From NCBI RefSeq assembly GCF_000204055.1, contig NW_006768773.1:1854271-1918270 (forward strand): a DNA stretch of 64,000 bases, written 5' to 3'. The position numbers were made by a program, and so were the translations under genes. Below are positions 1-11,093 of this stretch, piece by piece (positions within the stretch are counted from its first letter, which is position 1; the number at the start of each line of letters is the position of its first letter). The notes below the pieces were generated by a model. The model saw only the letters and a program-made list of their open reading frames with translations, was not told where the DNA came from and made no database searches. Source of the DNA: Melampsora larici-populina 98AG31 (Eukaryota; Basidiomycota; Pucciniomycetes; Pucciniales; Melampsoraceae).

Positions 1-847
1 GTATGAAGACTGCAGGGGATCTTTGGTACTTCCGAAAACGGGCAACCATCGAATTTGCCAGTTTTGTCTTCATGACTTACATCTTTAGTATGAGCGAGCG
101 GACGCCGAACCGTATTTACTTCAATCGATCTTCTGGTCAAATTCACACCACACATATGTGTCCAAGTGCGTATACGTTTCATACCTTTCCTCAATAAAGT
201 TGAACGACTATTTACCTTTGGCTTATTTGGTCTGACGTTTTGTAGCCTTATCAAAAGATCAAGCCGAATTCTCTAATCCTGAGCCGGTTCCATTTCGCTT
301 TACTCCGAACATTCAAAGATTCTTAACACGACCGAACATCGAAGGATTGCTGACTGGAAGCATTATAGCAATAGGACAAGCGTTGACAGATAATCACGTA
401 AGGAACAATCTCTCCTGTAATCTTATATGTTGAATATTCTTATCAATCAAGTCGTCCAATGCGTTTTCAGGAGGACCTCGAACACCGATTGTCAATCTTT
501 GTCCGTGATGAGATCGTGGCCTGGAATATGATGCGACAAATCAAATTAGCTCCTGATGATCCTAAATTGATGATGACCGTGAAACAAAATTTACAAAGCG
601 TGATCAAGCGAGCGCGACTGTTGAGTTGTGAAATGGAAAGAATGACGGTAAGTGAACTCCCCTTTGCCCATTCCTTATATGGACAACTAGACTCAATACA
701 CATACTAAATCTTACTCTCTCTCTCTGCCTCAGATCGATCCACATAACCCACAACCCGTTTGTCAGACTGTAACAGAATTGATCAATACAGCTACAAGTT
801 TACCAAAATTATATAGTATGCATCCATCTTGGATGCCATGGTTATAA
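1..847 (+). CDS. TRA1: TRA1/TRRAP-family protein, C-terminal end (5' partial)
   Basis: Four exons read in one frame: 1-165, 246-397, 471-647 and 734-847, with GT...AG introns of 73-86 nt. The gene continues off the left edge. The protein has the end of the PI3K-like pseudo-kinase region (FASFVFMTYIFSM, then RIYFNRSSGQIH, then EPVPFRFTPNIQRFL, then IEGLLTGSIIAIGQAL) followed by a FATC-type tail that ends in SWMPWL. In this family Tra1 is the large non-catalytic scaffold that binds activators in the SAGA and NuA4 histone acetyltransferase complexes in the nucleus. The exon junctions were chosen because they restore the family's conserved blocks and keep phase. No frameshift or internal stop is seen in this part. 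Identification rests on recalled family motifs; other PIKKs (TOR, ATM, Mec1) have a different tail. Confidence 0.85.
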
Positions 848-1614
848 ATCTAAACCATAAAATGATGGGCAAAGAAAAAAGGAGAGATTGTGTTTCTTGA
901 GATCTTGTATCTTGAAAATAAGTGTTGTACATCAACTAGTTTTTGTTCTATATATATATATATTTGAATTTTTTATCAAATGTTTTTTAGTAATCCTTTG
1001 GTTTTGTTTTAAATAATTAGTTTACTTATCTGGTTTCTTATGAAAAAAATATTTTGGGTTTGCTACTTGGATTTAAGGGATAGAGAACAAAAATTGGTTC
1101 AATAGCATGTATAAATCGGCTCAATTGTTGGATGGTCCTTATGTTTAGGACTACAGCATTAAAGGAATCTTCATATGGAGATGTGGTGATGGGAAAACAA
1201 CATTTCCAAAAGATGATAGGAAAACTGTACCCCCAAAGACATGTAAGGCTCGAAGCAAAGTTTGATTGATTGTCTTTTCCTTTTTTCAAAAACATTGTAC
1301 GAACTCAACTCGACCCCCTGGATGGGATAAGCTGATAAGGAAGTTCAATTAAACGTTTAGTTTCTTTTAGGAAACTCTGTTATAATGACAAGGTCTCAAT
1401 CACCTTATAAGAGATTTGATCAGAAGCAAATCGTGAAGTGAGAAAAGAGTTACTTATGCCTAATGTGTAATTTTTCTTATGTATCATGATGTCAATAGCG
1501 TGATTGAAGTTGGTCAACAGGTAAAAGAAAATGACGAATCAGTAAATATTTTCGTCATGAGATGATCTTGAGCTTGATTACCATTTCTCTACATCTGACC
1601 ATATAAGGTCAAGA
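848..1614. other. Intergenic, TRA1 3' flank to SPO11 5' flank
   Basis: AT-rich sequence with a short TA microsatellite near 952-963. I see no conserved coding block, repeat pair or RNA gene here. It should hold the TRA1 3' end and the SPO11 promoter, but no sharp signal can be pointed to. Confidence 0.5.
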
Positions 1615-3680
1615 ATGAATCAATCTGACTACTTTTCCACTCAAAACGCTCAGGATGATATGCAAGAAGACATTTTACCATTATCAGACAACGAATCTGA
1701 TGAATGGCTCGTATCTGATTCATCTAATCCAGAAGACATAAATGAGATGATTAAGATGGAAGAAGTTGATGTTGAAGATGAGATAGTGGATTCTGACTTG
1801 TAAGTGTTCATCATTCTTTCGATTCCATTATCACGTACTCAATGACTGATTCATACTCGATTACTCGGATTGATTTTCTGATTTCTGTAGACTTCAAACT
1901 AGGTTGAATACCATCAGAAAGCTAGAATCGCTCGCGCTCAATGTCATTGAACAAATTCATAATGTTAATACGGGAGATATACGACCTATCTCTTTACCAT
2001 TCTTAAAAAGAGGATCAACAACTACAGGGTATGCTGGCGCTCCTCGAGTCCTAAACATTTGCGTGCTCGTCAAAAAGTTCAGTATGCCTTGACATTCCGG
2101 CTCACACAGAAATCATGTAGCATTAAAAAACAGAACAATAACATTTCCAAAGAAAGTTCAGAATTCTAAAAGCGGTTCTGGTGCTAAAGAATTGGGTACT
2201 CTCACAACTTCAAGGAAAACCTTTGATTTCTATCTAGGCTGATACTTGCACTTCCTCGAAATCATCTCTTTTACAGCTATGTTACTTCGAATTGTGGAAA
2301 TCACTCATGATGCCATCAGTAGAAATGTTACGGTCACCAAACGGTCCGTTTCATTCCACTGAAATCAATTTTACGCAGTTCTTGATGAGTGAATATTCCA
2401 TATGACCTTTATATATGCAGTGAAATATATTATCGAGATGTTAACTTGTTTAAGACGCAAACCCAAGTTGATCGCGTCAGTACATTGAATTGGTGATACT
2501 CAATCAAAGATGAAAAGCTTGACGAGGATTGTTTACTTCAATGCCTCTCACAGTTGGTGGATGACTTGGCAGCTACTCTTGAAATCAGTCGTGCTGAGCT
2601 TCACACAGTAAGCTTTATATCCTCCTAAGTGATACTTGGGAATGATGCTGATGTTAACTTTAATGCAGTTTGCCTCATCCAAGGGTCTGTTAAGTGGTAA
2701 TATCCAGCTCAAAACCACTGATGATCAAATCATATCAGCAAGCAAGATACCTGCACTGATTCCAGCTGCAGAAGTCATAAGTGAGATCATCCTTGAAGAA
2801 GACGTGCGATTTGTTTTGGTGGTTGAGAAAGAAGTGCGTCTGCACTAAAGTTATCTTTCCACGACGGTTCACTTACATCAACATCGTCTCGGCTATCATA
2901 GGCGGTTTTTACCTCACTTTTGAGTGTTGGTTTCCCGGATGACCGCCGGTTTGGAAAATCAGCCTTAATCACGGTACGCACATGAGTTCATCAAATTTAT
3001 CTAGCTAGAAAAATAAATAATCTCGAAATCTGTCATCAATATCTTCAGGGAAAGGGTTACCCAGATTTAGCAACCCGACAACTTCTTCACCGTTTATCGA
3101 CCGAAGAAAAGTCAAATCATATACCAATATATATACTAGTAGACTGTGATCCACATGGGATTGATATTTTATCGGTCTATAAATTTGGAAGTCATAAGAT
3201 GTCATTCCAAACTGGACTCTCAGTCGAGAAGATAGAATGGATCGGATTAAAATGTTCAGAGTGGAAAGAGTGCGTTGAACTTGAAGGATTTATGGGAGAT
3301 CCATAATACGTTTACTGATAAGAGGTTGATCTATGTCTATTTGAGTTATAGGTTGGATCTAGATTCTCATTCGTTATTACCATTGACCAAATCAGATCTA
3401 TCTAAAGCAGAGCAATTGATCTCACGAAAAGGTTTACCACAATCATGGTTGTAAGTTTTTCATCATCATGATGGTATCTGAAACAAGGAATTGAAAGATT
3501 CAATGATTTGTTTGAAGGAATGAACTTTCATCGATGTTAGAAATGGGCTTCAAAGCAGAAATTCAAGCTTTGCTATCTTTCAAACAAAAAGTTGAAGATC
3601 CTAATCATCGTATTCATCAGCCATTTCAAAAAGATGATGGATTGGTTGAATATTTGTTAAAAAAATTGATTCTTGTTTAG
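1615..3680 (+). CDS. SPO11: Meiotic double-strand-break protein Spo11 (topoisomerase VI A-like)
   Basis: Eleven exons keep one frame of 426 codons: 1615-1799, 1891-2028, 2134-2195, 2277-2343, 2421-2475, 2554-2607, 2669-2833, 2902-2973, 3049-3269, 3352-3450, 3518-3680. The winged-helix part carries TKREIYYRDVNLF, so the catalytic tyrosine is about residue 155. The fold continues with VDDLAATLEIS and SSKGLLSGN. The TOPRIM domain shows FVLVVEKE (acidic residue about 240) and LVDCDPHGID (aspartates about 298 and 300), then GKGYPDLATR and the C-terminal SVYKFGS and KAEIQALLSF blocks. In this family the protein makes the DNA breaks that start meiotic recombination, acting as a dimer with nuclear partners. 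The acidic N-terminal 60 residues are less conserved. The splice sites at 2028/2134 are the least certain. All expected catalytic residues are present and no lesion is seen. Confidence 0.9.
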
Positions 3681-5080
3681 TCAGGAATGATTTGAGTTTG
3701 ATGATATTATAGGATAGGCATGGCGGTCTCGTTTTGAAGTAGTTATAGAGGTTGAAGTGACCAGGGACCAGCAAGACTAGACTCACTCATCACCAACAAA
3801 GACCTTCTTTTAGATTACCACATTTGTAATGTGATTCTTTCATCCAAAGACCACCTCTCAAGCAATCTATGGGGTACCTGTGAATCATCTCCCAGGTCCT
3901 CCTCTTCTTCTTCATTGTCACTGTACAGGTCAAAACTTTCTAAAGTGGGAACTGCATAGATCCTCTGCAGGAGAAATTCTGGGCTTCTTCTGTGTTGATT
4001 AAAGTTGGTAATATTTGAACAGGTTGTTGAAAGTTAAATCTGCATGGATTTCAGTTGATGGGGTCTTCTTGAAAAATATTTCCAAGAAGCTAAGTCAAAT
4101 AATTGGGTGGAGAATTATCGCTTTCACAAGAGTCTTGCAGGCCAGGGCTTCATCTGGGTGTCTGTGAAGCTTTGCAATCATGGCAGCCAACATTTGGTGA
4201 AGAGCATCACTTTGTTTTTGTGTGTGCAAATTTTGTGCACAAGTCAACATGTTGAGGGATAACCATGGCGCCAGTGAGACATTCCCTTCCATATGTTTGG
4301 TGATTGGAAAAAAAGAGCTAGATATTGGTGTATAAGATACAAGAGATATATAATGATGACCAAGTAAAACCACTTACCTCCAGTTCTGAATTGAGCTCCT
4401 GGGTTGAGGCCTATCTGGATGGGCTGATGATAATCTCAAAAATGGTGAAAATGGCCATAAGCTTTGCTGTTCTTATGAGGTCTGCAAGTTCTGGAGTGTA
4501 CCCATTCCAGGTCTTTCTTCAATAGCTGATCAATTATTTATTGAGATGAGACATAAATTGCATGTATGATCAGTTAAACCTGTAAAGCAAAGCATGAGGA
4601 TTGAGATAAAAAAAAGACAAATGAAGTACTTCACATGCCAGACACTCTTTGCATCAGCTGAGAACCAAGCCATTACCCACACAATTTCATCACTTGACTG
4701 TATTCATGTTGCCATGATGAGAAGTGAATGATGTGTTGTATGACAAATTCAAGCTGGAGATTGCAACAAACAAAAATTATGAGTATAATGAACAGTATTA
4801 TACAACCAATACAATTTAACTCAATGAATCAAAGACTTTTCTGAAATATAATTGAGCTTGTTTGACTCTGTTTGGTTAGTTGGAGCAACTGTGTCATCAC
4901 CATTGAGCATTAGGTTTGCTTCATATTCCTCATTGTTGTGGGAGCAATCTGTCAGAGAGGCCTCCAATAAATCAAACAAATTTGAGTCTCCATCTTTGAC
5001 CTCTTGAAGGTTGTGTTCCACATCAAAACCAATTTCTTCAGTAGGTGCAGTGGCCACATCTGGGACTTCTAAGACTGGTC
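3681..5080 (-). pseudogene. Decayed coding remnants of unknown family, minus strand
   Basis: Read on the minus strand, this stretch holds coding-like blocks in shifting frames: an acidic block near 5057-4821 (EVKDGDSNLFDLLEASL), a block near 4260-4095 (QMLAAMIAKLHRHPDEAL), and a coherent acidic C-terminus near 4000-3820 that includes LESFDLYSDNEEEEEDLG. Several stops and frame changes separate them. I do not recognise the family. The gypsy element inserted at 5081-5085 lies on its 5' side, and more minus-strand coding-like sequence follows beyond the element at 15482-16072, so one old gene or transposon gene may have been cut in two. This is inference. Confidence 0.3.
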
Positions 5081-5085
5081 TCTCA
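5081..5085. repeat. Target site duplication TCTCA, left copy
   Basis: TCTCA directly precedes the left LTR and is repeated directly after the right LTR at 15477-15481. Five bases is the usual duplication for Ty3/gypsy integrase. Confidence 0.9.
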
Positions 5086-5269
5086 TGTTATGATCCTACA
5101 GTTGTAACTTACGTGACACTTGTACTTACATGTCACAGAGGGGGATGATGATCTGGAGGACACGGCCTGTATGGCTTGAGTCCTCATCCGACAATCTAAC
5201 TACATTACCGGAATCCCCTTGGACCCTGTTCCTCTCCCTTGCCGACAAGCCCCTGTGACGGTCATAACA
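5086..5269 (+). repeat. Gypsy 5' LTR (184 bp)
   Basis: It is near-identical to 15293-15476 and has TG...CA ends inside an 8 bp inverted TGTTATGA/TCATAACA. The near identity of the two LTRs points to a fairly recent insertion. Confidence 0.92.
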
Positions 5270-5579
5270 TATTGTCGGATCTTCCCGACGAGCACTGAGG
5301 AACTAAAGAACTAGACACCACCGATCGAAGAAAAGAACGAACCAGATAGATTAGAATTAGAATTGAAAACCTTAAAATAGAATTAGAATTGAAACCTTGA
5401 AGAGATTACATCAGAACTTCAGAACTCACCCGAATCCCCAGTTTGAAAACCTTATCTTAGGATCTTCAAAACCTTGTCTTACATCTCATACCGAACGGAT
5501 AAACCCCGCAGTAAAACCGATCAACCATCTACTGAATCGAGATCTAAAACGCCACCACGTCTCCTACTTTCGAAACCCC
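5270..5579 (+). other. Gypsy 5' leader
   Basis: Non-coding leader after the left LTR. It holds short direct repeats (TTAGAATTAGAATTGAAA, twice, near 5351-5393). A small palindrome GTCGG...CCGAC lies a few bases from the LTR edge. I could not match a primer binding site to a named tRNA. Confidence 0.5.
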
Positions 5580-5750
5580 GCAATTCGACACATCCTCTGA
5601 GTCAGACGACGACGTCGATCTCGAGAACGAAGCGAATAATCACTTCGTTGACGCTGAAACTGCAGTTGAAGCTGAAACTGCAGCAATGGAAGATATCCAG
5701 AGGCAGTTAAATGAACTCAACGCTTCGCTAGCGGAAGAACGCCGAGGAAG
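5580..5750 (+). pseudogene. Gypsy Gag, N-terminal fragment
   Basis: The plus strand reads an acidic segment (SSSESDDDVDLENEANNHF) and then MEDIQRQLNELNASLAEERR. This is the coiled, charged N-terminus usual for chromovirus Gag in fungi. The reading ends at about 5750, where minus-strand copia integrase sequence begins. The rest of Gag resumes near 10150, so this is the left half of a gag gene cut by insertion. The exact junction base is not certain because no target duplication is visible on both sides. Confidence 0.7.
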
Positions 5751-5754
5751 GAGG

Positions 5755-8700
5755 ACATCATTTAGAAATTCTCCACCACCATCAAGTGTGAAACACTTGA
5801 CCTTCTTATCGCACTGACGTTCAACTAGGGATATGTAAGTATGAATGGCATTGTACACTTCATCCTTCTCTTTTGATTTAAGGCCTGTGATGTGTCGAAA
5901 AGACGTGTGATCGTCGGTAAAGAGAATGAAATACAGACTTCGACATATTGATGGTGTACGCATAATACCACTCAAGTCAATATGGATGTTATCTAGCGGT
6001 TGTAAAGATCTTGTGCGAGTTTCGGAGTGAGGCTGGCGATGGGCTTTAGAAAGATCACATGAATTGCATGGTAAAGAAATTGGAAGAACAAGTTTTGATA
6101 GCGACAAAGGGACCCCTAACACAACATCTCCCTTGATCATTTGCTTCAGATAAGCATAATTCGGGTGACCTAATTTATGATGGAGTAGTGTTAGAGATTC
6201 AGTGAGATTGTCGTTTATGGCTGATGATGTTGAAATGAGTTCAGATGGTGGTGTACGCACCGCATTGAGTTGAAGGAGCATCGAGGTTGGATGAACCTTT
6301 CCGGCTAGGACAGTAGCACCGTCTCGCTTGATGACGAAAGATTGATCAGATAGCCGTTCCGTTATCCATCCTTCGAAAAACAATCGGCCTCCTGCAATGA
6401 GGTTCTGATTGAGAGCCGGTACATACAGACAGTCCGTGAGAGTTACAATGTCTCCAGTTGGACCACAGATAGTAACATTTCCTCGTCCTTTGATTTCTAA
6501 GGTTGAGGATCCTCCCGCTAGACCTACTTGGTGATTAGATGATAACAAGGGCTGAAAGCTGTCTTTATCGAAGTACTTTTCAGATTTGAACATGTGATGG
6601 GTTGTACCGCTATCCACTATACCAAAATGTTTGTTTTCAATTGTGGCTTTAGGGTCGACTATGTATACGGCACTAGCGCTTGCCGAGAACTCCGATCTAT
6701 CCAAAGCTTCTTGAAGGGACGGTAGAGATGGTTATTCGGACGTGACAGAAATAGATGAAGTAGATGGAGTAGATGAAATTGATGATGAAGTCGAAGTGTT
6801 AGATGTTTTCGGTGTAGGACCTCTTTCTATCCACTCTCCTTTAGCCTTCTTCGCATCAACCCATGCTTTGTATTTGTTAATATTTTTAGGGTTTCTGATG
6901 CAGTTGGCCTCAGTGTGCGTTAATGACACGCATTTTCCAGGAGAGCACCTAGTTTGCACATACCCTTGACGTTTCCTCATAGAACTGGCTGCACTTGATT
7001 GAATGTTTGGAAACACAGGAGGGTTCGTCGGGTGCAACATAGCTCTATTAGTAATACGAACTTTAAGTGCAGTTACTACATCGTCGTATTCAAAGGTGTT
7101 GCTATCAGCGATATCTTCAGCTACCTTCATCCAATCGGAATTTAAAGACATAAGAAGCTGTTGACCAAGTTCGACACTTCCGATCTTTCCACCAGCACTA
7201 GTGTAAGCTGTGTACAATTGGTTGAATTCGTCCATGTGAATGGGTAGTAGCGAATCACCTTGATTTAAATTGAATAGAAGACGTCTAAGGAGCATTTGAT
7301 GTGCTGGAGTTCGTGGTGAATGATGATCTCGAATTTTAAGCCAAAGTTTACTAGGAGTGGATGAGATATCTGGACCAATTGCCGTTTCAACAGTGATAGC
7401 TGGTTCAAAACGATTTCTATTCGCTTGATCCAATTTTGATAACATCCAATTTGTTAATGATTCTCTAACAACACTATTAAATAGTTGTATGTCTGCTTCG
7501 GTTGATTCTTCATCTTTATCAGATAATAGAAAAGATGTAAAGGATAAGAATCGAATACCGGATAAGATCTCGGATGACCAATTTGGATAGTTGGTATCAT
7601 TAAGCTTTTCCGTGATTGTAATTTTGGATAAAGTATTAACCATGGAAGAAGCTATTTGAAATCGCCTACTACCAAATGCAGTATTGGTAGTAGTGACGGT
7701 AGTGGTACCGATTGGAGGAATTGTTGTTGACATGGCAGGAGGTAACAAATTTTGGATGAGTGTCTGATCACTGATTGATTCGGGTTCTGATGAGGATTGA
7801 AACTCTTCTTCTGAAGATATTACGGAAGCCGTGACGTGAAGTGACCGCCACGGTTTTTTCAAAACTTCGGTTTTCGGTTTTTGGTTTTCAGATTTCAGAT
7901 TTTCGACTTTTCAGTCTTTTTTGAATTTCTGATCTCCTACGGAAGCCCAAACTTATTCAATCGCCTCAAAGATCAAGTTTGTTTCGACTCATTGGAAGAC
8001 CCGATCGAACATCTCGAACACTATTGACGCCATCAATCACCACCTCAGCTGAAAGGCTTCCTTCAAATCTATAGCCCGTTGGCTTTCATATCTCAAACTC
8101 ATCCACAACCTCCACAGATGAGTTCAGTTTCCATTCTCTTTTAGACCAAATGAGAAACTGAACCATAGCTTTGATCTTCATATTGATTGTAAAAGATGGG
8201 AGGTGCATTTTCACTTCTTAAGCACCTTCGGTATGTCTGTTGACTTAAACGTTCATTGGCAAAAAAAGCATAGGATGAGTCGTCATCACTCGAGAATGCT
8301 TTATTCTCTAGCCTCGTGTATACTACGATCTATGTAACCAAGTTGTGAATTTGTCATTTAATAGTGATCAACACATACTCTTTGAGCTCTTCATCTTGAC
8401 AATAAGGACCATGAGACTATTGATCTTCACCAAGAAGATCAGAAAGAAGTATTTCCAGAAAGGAGTATTTGGAACCATACTGACACAAACCATTCAAGCA
8501 AACATAGGACGAGCTTGTTAGTTGCAGACCCTTAACAAGATACACCGACTCAAGATTAATGACATTGCAATAAACATGAAAACAAGCGATTGAGAAAGGC
8601 AAAAAAGCGAGGTAAAACTTTCATATAATCTATCATCAAGCTAATATACATGATTAGTCTCAATCTTGTAGGTTCAAACTTTGGAACCGAATAGCCTCGA

Positions 8701-9269
8701 GAGGAAGAAAAGCAACATTTTTCACCGCGTAAAAAATGAATTCAATAATCTCACCGTTGAACGTAAACAACCCGATCAATTCTGAGTTTACTCACACCGC
8801 CTAACCAGCTGGACACGTTCCCACTGATATGAATAGTTTCTGTGTAGACTTGATCACCAACGGAGCTGATGAGATTGAACATTTACCAGGATGTCATCAT
8901 CATGGACTTGTTGCTCTTGAAAAAGAAGCAATTCGCCATTGTCTTTGAATTGAATAGAAATGTGGTCATCGTCATAGACTTCTCACAAATGTGCAAGGCA
9001 AGGGGCACTTTTAGACTACAAAAATGACAGTGTCTTTGCTAAGGGCAACGTAGTGTAGTCTTATTAATGCAGGGGCTTGAGGCAAATGCATGTTTGGAAA
9101 TCAAAAAGACTGAAAAGTCGAAAATCTGAAAACTGAAAACCGAAAACTGAAAACCGAAGTTTTGAAAAAACTGTGGCGGTCACTTCACGTCACGGCTTCC
9201 GTAAGATATCGATTGAGTTGGAGAAGTGGTATTTTGAACTAGAGGTACGGTAATCTCTTCGTCATTCAT
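5755..9269 (-). pseudogene. Copia Gag-protease-integrase, truncated and interrupted
   Basis: The reading starts at the ATG ending at 9269 (MNDEEITVPLVQ), is interrupted by a TIR element at 7821-9203, and resumes at 7820. Removing that element and one AGATAT copy keeps the frame through QSISSEEEF. Gag extends to a TAA at 6734-6732; the same frame then continues into an aspartic protease (IVDSGTTHHMF), the GAG-pre-integrase zinc region (HHKLGHPNY...CNSCDLSKAH) and the integrase core up to FTLDGGGEF. The TAA could be a mutated CAA or a true gag terminator; I cannot decide. The C-terminal half of Pol is missing. An apparent start reading MKKPWRSLH at 7862 comes from the transposon end, not from copia. 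Confidence 0.8.
7821..9203. mobile_element. Non-autonomous TIR DNA transposon, 1383 bp
   Basis: The left end reads TACGGAAGCCGTGACG and continues GAAGTGACCGCC; the right end is the reverse complement. The inverted homology extends at least 100 bp into a stretch of repeated GGTTTTCGG/CCGAAAACC-like units. AGATAT flanks both sides (7815-7820 and 9204-9209). No transposase is visible inside. The superfamily is uncertain because a 6 bp duplication fits several groups. Confidence 0.85.
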
Positions 9270-9351
9270 AAATCAATTGCGAATGAAATGTCGGATCGAT
9301 TTGAGTCTCTCGCTACCATGTAAATGGCTTGAGACACCGTGGTACCTGATG

Positions 9352-9676
9352 TTATTGTGCTAAATGTAAGCACACTTCTCCAAAGCTCCACACGTATGCA
9401 GACGTGGGACTAACCTGATTTTATTGTGCTAAATGTAAGCACACTTCTCCAAAGCTCCACACGTATGCAGACGTGGGACTAACCTAATTGTTTGGAGGTA
9501 AATAGAAAACGAGAAATAAGTTGAGAGCAACGATGATGAGCTCAGACAAGGATCTAAGGGATTTCTCTTTCCAATAGATATATTAATTGCTATCATAACT
9601 AACCTGATGTTATTGTGCTAAATGTAAGCACACTTCTCCAAAGCTCCACACGTATGCAGACGTGGGACTAACCTGA
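9352..9676. repeat. Three copies of a ~70 bp repeat
   Basis: The unit begins TTATTGTGCTAAATGTAAGC and ends GCAGACGTGGGACTAACCT. Copies start near 9353, 9422 and 9608; the first two are tandem. A second block starting AATTGTTTGGAGGTAAAT appears at about 9486 and again near 9769. They lie in the presumed leader/LTR of the minus-strand copia. Confidence 0.8.
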
Positions 9677-10150
9677 ACAACAAATAGATGAGAAACAAAA
9701 CAACGTATTGAGAAGTTAGATAACGTAAGAATAAGATATGAAATGGTTATATATATGTACCTAATTGTTTGGAGGTAAATAGAAAACGAGAAATAAGTTG
9801 AGAGCGACAATGATGAGCTCAGACAAGGATCTAAGGGATTCTACCAGATTGATGAGGTTAGTGATAATGCGAAAACTAAGGATAATCGAAAACTTACTCT
9901 CTTTCCAATAGATGAGGAAAAGAGAGTAAGATGCGAAGCTAACAACATATATATCTAAACATCATCGAAACATAATCATTGGGGTTGATCAACATGAAAG
10001 TTGGTTGAGAAACATACGAAAACGCAGCACAACACTCTTACTACTATGAGATTAGAAAAGATAAGAAAGCACACTCGTAACATCTGATGATCACCTTTCA
10101 CCTCACTATGACACTTGTAACGTATGTCTTGATTGTCTTTCAACACATCT

Positions 10151-11093
10151 AAGATCCCAGCAAGACAACGCACGAGCCGCCGCCTCTAATCCCAATCCTC
10201 ACATTCATCCAATGCAAGACTTAGCGAGACTAGAACCTGTGACTAAAGGTCCTAAAGTCTCTACTCCCGACAAGTTTAGCGGATCAAGGGGGATGCACGC
10301 TGAAGTCTTCGCGAGTCAACTTCAATTTTATATGATGGCCCACCCTTATTTATTTCCCGATGATCGTGCCAAAGTGGTGTTTTCCCTGTCTTACCTTACC
10401 GGAACGGCGAGCAGCTGGGCTCAACCGCTTACCAAGGAGCTATTAGACGAATCAACGGCGCACTTAGTCACTTTCGAACGTTTTGTTAGGAATTTTAAAG
10501 CTATGTACTTTGATACAGAGAAGAAAGCTAAAGCCGAAAAGGCGATTAGAAGCTTAACTCAGAAAGGGACTGTGGCCACATATACACATGAATTCAACTT
10601 ACATGCTGCCAACACTGAATGGGAAATCCCTACCCTCATTAGTCAATTCAAGCAGGGACTTAAGAAGGAAATCCGGGTCGCGATGGTATTAGCTCAAGAA
10701 CCATTTACTAGCATTGAACAAATATCCAATATGGCAATTAAACTGGATAACAAGATTCACGGTGTTGCAGACACCTCCACCGCTTTACCAAACCACGCTC
10801 CCGACCCCAACGCGATGGATCTATCACCTATGAACTCCAGGCTGACCGACGAAGAGAGAGCCTCAGCCAAAAGGATGCGCTCAGGCAACTGCTTTCGCTG
10901 TAACGGGCATGGACATATCTCCGCGGCATGCCCAAATAGAAAGACCAACACATCATTCAAAAACAAATCAAATTACAATAGTCGAATTGCTGAGTTGGAG
11001 GTACAATTGGCAGCTTTACGTAGTGAAGGGAGTAACAGTAGAGAATCATCTAGTAGAGCAGAATCCTCAAAAAATGGAGGAGCTCAGGAATGA
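10151..11093 (+). CDS. Gypsy Gag, main part
   Basis: The reading resumes at about 10151 after the copia insert, with an ATG at 10212 that gives 293 residues. It has the retrotransposon Gag region (KVSTPDKFSGSRG, YLTGTASSW, FERFVRNFKAMY) at about residues 20-190 and one CCHC zinc knuckle (CFRCNGHGHISAACP) at about 236-250. It packages element RNA in cytoplasmic particles. The stop overlaps the pol ATG as ATGA at 11090-11093, so pol is in the -1 frame and could be reached by termination-reinitiation or frameshifting. The N-terminal piece of Gag is cut off by the copia insertion, so this copy is not intact. Confidence 0.85.

Larger units (their letters stand above)
5751..10150 (-). mobile_element. 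Truncated Ty1/copia element, minus strand, inside gypsy gag
   Basis: The minus strand carries a copia 5' half: leader, UBN2-type Gag, protease and the first half of integrase. Reading stops right after the integrase DGGGEF motif near 5755 and no reverse transcriptase, RNase H or second LTR follows. The right part (about 9270-10150) should be its leader and 5' LTR but cannot be proven without the partner LTR. It contains 3 copies of a roughly 70 bp repeat. Boundaries at both ends are approximate. Confidence 0.7.

Noticed and set aside
7821..7862. Copia Gag start reading MKKPWRSLH
   Set aside because: It lies in the TIR of the 1383 bp transposon; the true gag start is at 9269 on the other side.
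9352..9676. CRISPR-like array
   Set aside because: Only three ~70 bp copies with no regular spacers, in a eukaryotic retroelement leader.
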